A stretch of DNA of 5,883 nt from Limisphaerales bacterium (GTDB taxonomy: Bacteria; Verrucomicrobiota; Verrucomicrobiia; Limisphaerales; UBA11358). Each line of letters starts with the position of its first letter. Position 1 is the stretch's first letter. The notes under the pieces were generated by a model. That model ran no database searches. It was not told the DNA's origin and was given only the letters and a program-made list of their open reading frames with translations. Below, one piece after another: positions 1 through 2,567 of the stretch. The stretch lies in the NCBI GenBank assembly GCA_027451565.1, contig DAIDJC010000202.1, forward strand, positions 1-5,883, read 5' to 3'. The position numbers and the translations under genes were made by a program.

Positions 1-15
1 CTGAGCTACTCCGGC
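1..15 (-). tRNA. tRNA, 5' end only, cut by the window edge
   Basis: Reading the minus strand from 15 gives acceptor strand GCCGGAG, then TA at positions 8-9, then GCTC as the 5' half of a D-stem, then AG. This is the standard start of a bacterial tRNA. It lies 3 bases after the CCA end of the next tRNA (19-21), the same tight spacing as elsewhere in the array. The anticodon is outside the window, so the isotype is unknown. It shows that the array continues to the left. Confidence 0.6.
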
Positions 16-18
16 GTC

Positions 19-83
19 TGGTGCCGAAGGCTGGACTCGAACCAGCGACCACGTCGTTATGAGCGATAACCCAATCCTGCGAC
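19..83 (-). tRNA. tRNA-Met(CAT), apparently lacking a D-arm
   Basis: The T-arm (30-46) has stem GCTGG/CCAGC and canonical loop TTCGAGT. The 3' acceptor strand is CTTCGGC, followed by A73 and encoded CCA (19-21). The anticodon loop (57-63) is CTCATAA, with T33, anticodon CAT and A37; its stem TATCG/CGACG has one mismatch. The best 5' acceptor strand is GTCGCAG (77-83), which pairs at 6 of 7 positions counting one wobble. Only eight bases, GATTGGGT, then lie between acceptor and anticodon stem, so there is no room for a D-stem. They keep a G-G pair that could contact T55-C56. The length without CCA is 62 nt, against about 73 normally. The 5' end is the uncertain part; a degenerate pseudogene is the alternative. 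Confidence 0.6.
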
Positions 84-113
84 CCGTCGAAAAATGGAAG
101 ACGGACAAAAGGC

Positions 114-201
114 GAGTTGGGAATCCATCAGTTGCCTGATGGTGCGGGGTTCGAACCCGCTTGTCCCGCAGGGCGGGATTTTTACCTGATAACCCAAACT
201 C
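114..201 (-). tRNA. tRNA-like element, class II, possibly degenerate tRNA-Leu(CAG)
   Basis: The T-arm (144-160) is perfect, with stem GCGGG/CCCGC and loop TTCGAAC. Before it on the minus strand is a five-pair hairpin, TCCCG/CGGGA (164-178), in the place of a long variable arm. Before that is ATCAGGT (184-190), which matches a Leu(CAG) loop with T33 and G37, but its flanks form no clean 5-bp stem. No standard acceptor pairs next to the T-arm. Instead GAGTTTGGG (193-201) can pair with CCCAACTC (114-121) with one bulge, and a GCAA-loop hairpin of seven pairs (125-142) sits between T-arm and that strand. CCA is not encoded. This is either a decayed tRNA or an unusual tRNA-like RNA; the outer boundaries are approximate. 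Confidence 0.4.
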
Positions 202-216
202 AACGGCCCGTCTAAA

Positions 217-294
217 TTAACGCTCCCGATGGGAATCGAACCCACATTTCCCGGTTATATTCCGGGTGTTCTATCGCAGTTGAACTACGGGTTA
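217..294 (-). tRNA. tRNA-like, anticodon TAT (Ile?), with a 4-nt insertion in the acceptor
   Basis: The D-arm is clean (TA, stem GTTC/GAAC, loop AACTGCGATA). The anticodon stem CCCGG/CCGGG is perfect with loop AATATAA (255-261), giving central triplet TAT but A at position 33. The T-arm (229-245) has loop TTCGATT. The 5' acceptor strand TAACCCG (288-294) pairs with CGGG next to the T-stem, then with TTA only if four bases, AGCG (221-224), are skipped. With that bulge all seven acceptor pairs form and A73 follows. CCA is not encoded and the D-loop lacks G-G. The fold is otherwise too complete for chance; whether it functions is open. Confidence 0.6.
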
Positions 295-300
295 ATCCGA

Positions 301-412
301 CAAACTTCACAAATTTCTTTGTGCAGTTTGCGGACGCGGTCTTGCGCCGAAGACGGCGCAATGACGCGCTTCGGCAAAGGCAGATGGACAAGTGACATGA
401 TCGAGCGGAGGC
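301..412. other. Spacer inside the tRNA array with two hairpins
   Basis: No tRNA T-arm or gene is recognisable in this 112-base gap. It holds two inverted repeats. At 301-330, CAAACT pairs with AGTTTG and CACAAA with TTTGTG across a single mismatch. At 343-362 or so, TTGCGCC pairs with GGCGCAA. Neither is followed by a T-run on the minus strand, so they do not look like terminators. They may be processing structures or the remains of a further tRNA. Confidence 0.35.
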
Positions 413-510
413 ACTCCGTGCTGGGAATCGAACCCAGAGCGTTTGAATTTTCATTCAAGACGCTACGCCCTCCTATTTTGGCAGAGGATAACCGATCAAC
501 TTCGGCCCAT
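413..510 (-). tRNA. tRNA-like element with long hairpin arm, degenerate or unusual
   Basis: A perfect T-arm (421-437: stem CTGGG/CCCAG, loop TTCGATT) is preceded by a ten-pair hairpin at 438-464. There AGCGT pairs with ACGCT and TTGAA with TTCAA, with one bulged C. That hairpin could be a class II variable arm, or a distorted anticodon arm reading ATGAAAA (GAA, Phe). Further 5', CCGA and TCGG (492-505) can form a D-stem, and TCCT/AGGA encloses CTGCCAAAAT. I find no 5' strand that pairs fully with the 3' strand CACGGAG, and CCA is absent. The anticodon and both ends are unresolved. A pseudogene or an RNA that only mimics the T-arm are both possible. Confidence 0.35.
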
Positions 511-516
511 CGAAAT

Positions 517-591
517 TGGGGTGACCAACCGGATTCGCACCGGCACAAACGCCTTCACGGGGCGTGATGCTGCTGTTACATCATGATCACC
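517..591 (-). tRNA. tRNA-His(GTG), G55 elbow, C33
   Basis: Acceptor GTGATCA (584-590) pairs at all seven positions with TGGTCAC, with one wobble. G-1 (591) and C73 (520), the two bacterial HisRS identity features, are both present, and CCA is encoded (517-519). The anticodon stem ACGCC/GGCGT is perfect with loop CCGTGAA (554-560): anticodon GTG, but C in place of T at position 33. The T-loop (528-544) is TGCGAAT, with G at 55. The D-loop AACAGCA lacks G-G and has A-G instead. The spacer to tRNA-Thr is 8 bases. The isotype is secure; function as a normal elongator is doubtful because of C33 and G55. Confidence 0.88.
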
Positions 592-599
592 ATTGAAAC

Positions 600-675
600 T
601 GGAGCCTCTGGTCGGACTTGCACCGACGAATAGCGGTTTACGAAACCGCTCCTGTGGCTGCTGAGGCACAGAGGC
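600..675 (-). tRNA. tRNA-Thr(CGT), G55 elbow
   Basis: Acceptor GCCTCTG (669-675) pairs perfectly with CAGAGGC; residue 73 is T and CCA is encoded at 600-602. The anticodon stem GCGGT/ACCGC is perfect with loop TTCGTAA (638-644): T33, CGT, A37. The variable loop has five bases. The T-arm (611-627) has loop TGCAAGT, with G55. The D-arm is weak, with three pairs CCT/AGG, and its loop has CAGC where G18-G19 is expected. Only four bases separate it from the Arg(GCG) gene, so processing from a shared precursor is likely. Confidence 0.88.
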
Positions 676-679
676 GAAA

Positions 680-757
680 TGGTGCTCCCACGTGGACTTG
701 CACCACGAACCTCCGCCTTCGCAGAGCGGCGTGCAGAACTAATTACACCTTGAGAGC
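680..757 (-). tRNA. tRNA-Arg(GCG), G55 elbow
   Basis: Acceptor GCTCTCA (751-757) pairs with TGGGAGC at seven positions, one of them a wobble; A73 and CCA (680-682) follow. The anticodon stem CCGCT/GGCGG has loop CTGCGAA (718-724), giving GCG with T33 and A37. The T-loop (691-707) is TGCAAGT. The D-stem GTGT/GCAC has loop AATTAGTTCT: the usual TTGGTT appears as TTAGTT, so A takes the place of G18. This tRNA shows most clearly the pairing of A18 with G55 changes. Confidence 0.88.
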
Positions 758-761
758 AAAT

Positions 762-839
762 TGGTATCCGTGGCCGGACTCGCACCGGCTAGGACCAGCT
801 TGAAGGGCTGGACGCGCGAGCTACTTTGCATTCACGGAC
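762..839 (-). tRNA. tRNA-Glu(TTC), G55 elbow, C33
   Basis: Acceptor GTCCGTG (833-839) pairs with CACGGAT, starting with a G1-T72 wobble; A73 and CCA (762-764) follow. The anticodon stem CCAGC/GCTGG is perfect with loop CCTTCAA (800-806), giving TTC with A37 but C at position 33. The T-arm (773-789) is stem GCCGG/CCGGC with loop TGCGAGT. The D-stem has about three pairs and the loop has AAGTAG without G-G. A73 is unlike the usual bacterial Glu discriminator G. The fold and anticodon are clear. Confidence 0.86.
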
Positions 840-844
840 GAAAC

Positions 845-919
845 TGGCCCCCGAAGTCGGTATCGCGCCGACGTCTCGGCTTTTTCAGAGCCGCGCTAAT
901 CTGCCTCAGCTATTCGGGG
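845..919 (-). tRNA. tRNA-Phe(GAA), G55 elbow
   Basis: Acceptor CCCCGAA (913-919) pairs perfectly with TTCGGGG; residue 73 is G, where Phe normally has A, and CCA is encoded (845-847). The anticodon stem CGGCT/AGCCG is perfect with loop CTGAAAA (882-888): T33, GAA, A37. The T-arm (856-872) is stem GTCGG/CCGAC with loop CGCGATA, so position 54 is C and 55 is G. The D-stem GCTG/TAGC is complete with loop AGGCAGAT. Confidence 0.88.
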
Positions 920-922
920 AAA

Positions 923-996
923 TGGTCGTCCTGGCAGGTAACGCTCCTGCGTCTTCCGGTTATCAGCCGGGTGCTCTGCTTTTGAGCTACGGGACG
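923..996 (-). tRNA. tRNA-Ile(GAT), G55 elbow with A54/T58
   Basis: Acceptor CGTCCCG (990-996) pairs with CAGGACG at six of seven positions; A73 and CCA (923-925) follow. The D-arm is regular (stem GCTC/GAGC, loop AAAAGCA, no G-G). The anticodon loop CTGATAA (960-966) gives GAT with T33 and A37; its stem CCCGG/CCGGA lacks the outermost pair. The T-loop (934-950) is AGCGTTA: A54, G55, C56 and T58. Its 5' end directly abuts the CCA of tRNA-Ser, with no spacer. Confidence 0.87.
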
Positions 997-1085
997 TGGC
1001 GGAAGGCGTCGGTAATGCTCCGACCTCGGCGATGCCGATCCTGTTTTCGAGACAGGTGCAGCCAGCTTATATCTGCCTGCCTTCC
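997..1085 (-). tRNA. tRNA-Ser(CGA), class II, G55 elbow with A54/T58
   Basis: Acceptor GGAAGGC (1079-1085) pairs with GCCTTCC at all seven positions; G73, normal for Ser, and CCA (997-999) follow. The anticodon stem CCTGT/ACAGG is perfect with loop CTCGAAA (1045-1051), giving CGA. A long variable arm with stem TCGGC/GCCGA (1026-1038) is the expected SerRS recognition feature. The D-stem GCAG/CTGC is complete; its loop has ATAAGC where TTGG is usual. The T-loop (1008-1024) is AGCATTA, with G55 and the A54/T58 swap. Confidence 0.9.
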
Positions 1086-1090
1086 AAAAT

Positions 1091-1165
1091 TGGCTGCCAG
1101 AGTTGGACTCGCACCAACACCGCACGGCTTAACAGGCCGGCGTGCTACTTTGACACTACCTGGCA
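1091..1165 (-). tRNA. tRNA-Asn(GTT), G55 elbow
   Basis: Acceptor TGCCAGG (1159-1165) pairs with TCTGGCA, closing with a G-T wobble; G73, expected for Asn, and CCA (1091-1093) follow. The anticodon loop CTGTTAA (1129-1135) gives GTT with T33 and A37; four of the five stem pairs form. The D-stem GTGT/GCAC has loop CAAAGTA. The T-arm (1102-1118) is stem GTTGG/CCAAC with loop TGCGAGT. One base separates it from the next gene. Confidence 0.88.
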
Positions 1166-1166
1166 A

Positions 1167-1242
1167 TGGTGCTGCCGGCAGGACTCTCACCTGCATCGTT
1201 CCGTTTAGAAGACCGATGCCTGGTATATTCGAGCACGGCAGC
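1167..1242 (-). tRNA. tRNA-Arg(TCT), G55 elbow with A56
   Basis: Acceptor GCTGCCG (1236-1242) pairs perfectly with CGGCAGC; A73 and CCA (1167-1169) follow. The anticodon loop CTTCTAA (1205-1211) gives TCT with T33 and A37; its stem TCGGT/ACGGA has a central G-G mismatch. The T-arm (1178-1194) is stem GCAGG/CCTGC with loop TGAGAGT, so 55 is G and the normally invariant C56 is A. The D-arm is poor, and its loop has ATAT, where T could pair with A56. It is the most altered elbow in the block. Confidence 0.82.
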
Positions 1243-1252
1243 AATTTGAAAT

Positions 1253-1328
1253 TGGTCAGCGCGGCAGGATTTGCACCTGCGATCCCTCAGTCCCAAGCCG
1301 AGTGCGTTGGCTTCTGCGCTACGCGCTG
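1253..1328 (-). tRNA. tRNA-Pro(TGG), G55 elbow
   Basis: Acceptor CAGCGCG (1322-1328) pairs perfectly with CGCGCTG and begins with C1-G72, as bacterial tRNA-Pro does; A73 and CCA (1253-1255) follow. The anticodon stem CTCGG/CTGAG (one wobble) has loop CTTGGGA (1291-1297), giving TGG with T33 and G37. The T-arm (1264-1280) has loop TGCAAAT. The D-stem is GCG/CGC and its loop has GAAGCC in place of G18-G19. Confidence 0.88.
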
Positions 1329-1414
1329 ATACTCCGGGCGGTTTTAAGGAACGCCGGAGTGGAGAAAAGCGATGCCGAAACCCTGGGAATCAGCCTCGCG
1401 GCAAGCTCTGAAGT
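1329..1414. other. 86-base spacer in the array with an inverted repeat
   Basis: This is the only long gap in the otherwise tight block at 517-1919. No T-arm or anticodon arm is recognisable. At 1331-1360 ACTCCG pairs with CGGAGT and GCG with CGC around one bulged G, a hairpin of nine to ten pairs whose loop holds TTTTAAGG. No T-run follows on the minus strand. It may mark a boundary between two former sub-arrays, or a lost tRNA. Confidence 0.35.
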
Positions 1415-1490
1415 TGGCGGACCCGAAGGGACTTGCACCCTCAGCCTTCCCGCAGACAACGGGCTGCTCCTCTCATTGAGCTACGAGTCC
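1415..1490 (-). tRNA. tRNA-Asp(GTC), G55 elbow
   Basis: Acceptor GGACTCG (1484-1490) pairs with CGGGTCC with one wobble; G73, the Asp discriminator, and CCA (1415-1417) follow. The D-arm is regular: TA, stem GCTC/GAGC, loop AATGAGAG. The anticodon loop TTGTCTG (1453-1459) gives GTC with T33, but position 37 is T, where a purine is usual. The T-arm (1426-1442) is stem GAGGG/CCCTT with loop TGCAAGT. Confidence 0.87.
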
Positions 1491-1494
1491 GAAA

Positions 1495-1583
1495 TGGTGG
1501 GAAATGCTGGTAACGCTCCAGTCGTCGCTTCCGGATTTATTTTGCGACACCCGATTTACAGTCGGGCAACCGGATCATTTCCC
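1495..1583 (-). tRNA. tRNA-Tyr(GTA), class II, no D-arm, G55 elbow
   Basis: Acceptor GGGAAAT (1577-1583) pairs perfectly with ATTTCCC; A73 and CCA (1495-1497) follow. The anticodon stem CCCGA/TCGGG is perfect with loop CTGTAAA, giving GTA. The variable arm is closed by GTCGC/GCGAC and has a very large 15-base loop. Only ten bases, GATCCGGTTG, link acceptor and anticodon stem, so no D-stem can form. TCCGG there can pair with CCGGA in the variable loop, which would replace the D-arm with a long-range helix. The T-loop is AGCGTTA (A54, G55, T58). The isotype is secure; the pseudoknot is inferred from complementarity. Confidence 0.85.
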
Positions 1584-1592
1584 CAATATTTA

Positions 1593-1670
1593 TGGTAGCG
1601 GGAGTGGGAGTCACACCCACCTGAAGAAGTTTATGAGGCTTCTCTCTGTGCATTGGTCGAGTTTCCCGCA
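1593..1670 (-). tRNA. tRNA-Met(CAT), initiator-like, G55 elbow
   Basis: Acceptor TGCGGGA (1664-1670) pairs with TCCCGCT at six positions, but residues 1 and 72 are both T. An unpaired 1-72 position is the hallmark of bacterial initiator tRNA. A73 and CCA (1593-1595) follow. The anticodon loop CTCATAA (1631-1637) gives CAT. Its stem GAAGC/ACTTC does not show the three G-C pairs typical of initiators, so the assignment rests on the 1-72 mismatch. The T-arm (1604-1620) has loop TGTGACT: G55, and T where C56 is expected. The D-stem is CTC/GAG. Confidence 0.8.
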
Positions 1671-1678
1671 GTTGAAAT

Positions 1679-1753
1679 TGGTGGAGTCGGCGGGTAACGC
1701 TCCCGCATCAGCTTGCTTGCAGGGCAAGTGCATTGCTTGTCTGCCACGACCCC
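1679..1753 (-). tRNA. tRNA-Ala(TGC), G3-T70 present, G55 elbow, C33
   Basis: Acceptor GGGGTCG (1747-1753) pairs with CGACTCC. The third pair is G3-T70 (G-U in RNA), the main AlaRS identity element, and A73 and CCA (1679-1681) follow. The anticodon stem CTTGC/GCAAG is perfect with loop CCTGCAA (1717-1723), giving TGC with A37 but C at position 33. The T-arm (1690-1706) is stem GCGGG/CCCGC with loop AGCGTTA, with G55 and the A54/T58 swap. The D-loop has CAAGCAA. Charging with Ala is likely; normal decoding is less so. Confidence 0.9.
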
Positions 1754-1763
1754 ATGAATTATT

Positions 1764-1837
1764 TGGCACGCCGTCCCGGTGCTGCCCCGAGCAAGCTGAG
1801 TTTTGGAGACCCGGCTGCGCAAGCTGGCGCCCGGCGT
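1764..1837 (-). tRNA. tRNA-Trp(CCA), G55 elbow
   Basis: Acceptor ACGCCGG (1831-1837) pairs with ACGGCGT at six of seven positions; G73, expected for bacterial Trp, and CCA (1764-1766) follow. The anticodon loop CTCCAAA gives CCA with T33 and A37 on a four-pair stem. A D-stem GCGC/GCGC with loop CAGCTT forms, but the linkers around it are irregular. The T-arm (1775-1791) is stem CTCGG/CCGGG with loop GGCAGCA, where 54, 55 and 58 are all G. The isotype is clear; the core is distorted. Confidence 0.82.
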
Positions 1838-1845
1838 GTCAAGAT

Positions 1846-1919
1846 TGGTGCGGTTGCCGGGAATCGCACCCGGACGTGCTCCCTGGCAAGGAGCCATTCT
1901 GCTGTTAAATCACAACCGC
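1846..1919 (-). tRNA. tRNA-Gly(GCC), first tRNA of the array, G55 elbow
   Basis: Acceptor GCGGTTG (1913-1919) pairs perfectly with CAACCGC and includes C2-G71, a GlyRS element. Residue 73 is A, where bacterial Gly usually has T; CCA is encoded (1846-1848). The anticodon stem GCTCC/GGAGC is perfect with loop TTGCCAG (1883-1889), giving GCC. The D-stem ATTT/GAAT has loop AACAGCA, without G-G. The T-arm (1857-1873) is stem CCGGG/CCCGG with loop TGCGATT. Its 5' end lies one base after the T-run of the terminator-like hairpin at 1920-1956. Confidence 0.9.
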
Positions 1920-1956
1920 GAAATTAAAAGGGCCGGGAGTTTTGTGCTCCCGGCCC
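1920..1956 (-). terminator. Rho-independent terminator-like hairpin just before the tRNA array
   Basis: A perfect ten-pair stem (GGGCCGGGAG with CTCCCGGCCC, seven-base loop, 1930-1956) is followed on the minus strand by TTTTAATTT. On the plus strand no T-run follows, so it acts leftwards. It ends immediately before the 5' end of tRNA-Gly. It therefore either ends an upstream transcript or attenuates read-through into the array. Confidence 0.75.
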
Positions 1957-1993
1957 ATGCCATTTCAATAAAGAACAAACACCTCTTGGTGGC

Positions 1994-2185
1994 CTATTCG
2001 ACCCCAACCCGCGGTTTCACGGCGGCTGTTTCGGTGTTTATGGGCACACCTCCTCCGAAGCCCTCAAATTGTAAATTCGGGAAAAACCATGTCGGCGCAT
2101 TTTTCGGCAGTCTATGGACAGAATCCACCGGTTGAGAACCTCGGCTCTCTTGCGTCGTTATTAGTTTGTCGCTGACTGACATCAT
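1994..2185 (-). CDS. Possible small hypothetical protein, 63 codons
   Basis: An ATG-started frame runs from 2185 to a TAG at 1994 and is followed, 37 bases later, by the terminator-like hairpin. The protein has a mixed N-terminal half (DKLITTQESRGSQPVDSVHR) and a C-terminal part with WFFPNLQFEGFGGG. It has no transmembrane segment, signal peptide or motif I recognise. No good ribosome-binding site precedes the ATG pair at the start; the upstream sequence is A-rich (AAGAAAAGAACGACG). This may be a real short gene, the 3' part of a longer noncoding transcript, or chance. I assign no function. Confidence 0.25.
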   Translation of the reverse strand: MMSVSDKLITTQESRGSQPVDSVHRLPKNAPTWFFPNLQFEGFGGGVPINTETAAVKPRVGVE

Positions 2186-2260
2186 TTAGACGTCGTTCTT
2201 TTCTTGTTCACAGATTACCACTCTTTCATTTGGTTACTTTCACACTGCCAGTTATGCAGG

Positions 2261-2299
2261 GAAATAAAAAACCCTGCTTACCTTCCAGTAAGCAGGGTT
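2261..2299 (-). terminator. Strong Rho-independent terminator
   Basis: A perfect twelve-pair stem (AACCCTGCTTAC with GTAAGCAGGGTT, six-base loop, 2270-2299) is followed on the minus strand by TTTTATTT. The plus-strand flank has no T-run. A second copy of the 3' arm, GGTAAGCAGG, lies 5' of it on the minus strand (2324-2333) and could pair with the 5' arm instead, so the terminator may be switchable. Confidence 0.8.
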
Positions 2300-2535
2300 A
2301 GAAAATCCTATTTCGCTTCTTTACCTGCTTACCGTGAGTCCATCCAAATTGGTTTCCGAGTTTTGCCCGGAAAACGCGATGGATAGGCCAAGGCCATACG
2401 CACAACCCCGGCTTAACCAGCTATGACGTGTCGCTTTCGCGACCGACATAATCGGCCAACTCAAGGTTGATATGTTTGTGCAGGTCTTCATCGAACAGTG
2501 AGACCACTCTCGCAGAAGATTGGTTACAGTCAATA
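2261..2535 (-). ncRNA. Candidate structured ncRNA ending in a terminator
   Basis: No coding frame is convincing here, but the minus strand is rich in helices. GTCGC/GCGAC closes a GAAA tetraloop (2430-2443). GATGGA/TCCATC (2378-2383 with 2339-2344) stacks on an inner stem of CGG/CCG plus AAAC/GTTT. GCACAA and TTGTGC, on either side of the GAAA hairpin, can form a closing helix. The RNA ends in the terminator at 2261-2299. I compared it by eye with tmRNA, RNase P, SRP and 6S RNA and saw none of their conserved blocks. The 5' end is estimated from a weak promoter match. It may be a stand-alone sRNA or a leader region. Confidence 0.4.
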
Positions 2536-2538
2536 TTT

Positions 2539-2567
2539 ATTTTTCAAAAAATGAGTTTACCTAACAA
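2539..2567 (-). promoter_or_regulatory. Weak sigma-70-like promoter match for the ncRNA
   Basis: On the minus strand TTGTTA (2562-2567) is followed after exactly 17 bases by AAAAAT (2539-2544). Each box matches 4 of 6 consensus bases, in a very A/T-rich stretch. Transcription would begin near 2532. A/T-rich sequence gives such matches by chance, so confidence is low. Confidence 0.2.

Noticed and set aside
826..1329. Plus-strand open frame of 167 codons across the tRNA block
   Set aside because: It runs antisense through at least five well-folded tRNAs. Its repeated residues (NAPA, LAPT, FAPA) are just translations of the repeated T-arm sequences.
1..1919. CRISPR array suggested by regular short repeats
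   Set aside because: The recurring units are T-arms with different stems at about 75-base spacing, and full cloverleaf folds with anticodons account for them.
2320..2360. T-box leader signature (GGATGGACTCACGG resembles the conserved T-box)
   Set aside because: The match is partial, no specifier loop could be identified, and no synthetase gene follows. The local arm competition is reported without naming the class.
2261..2535. Known housekeeping RNA (tmRNA, RNase P, SRP, 6S)
   Set aside because: None of their conserved blocks is visible: no tRNA-like end, no RNase P core motifs, no SRP tip sequence and no single long 6S-type hairpin.
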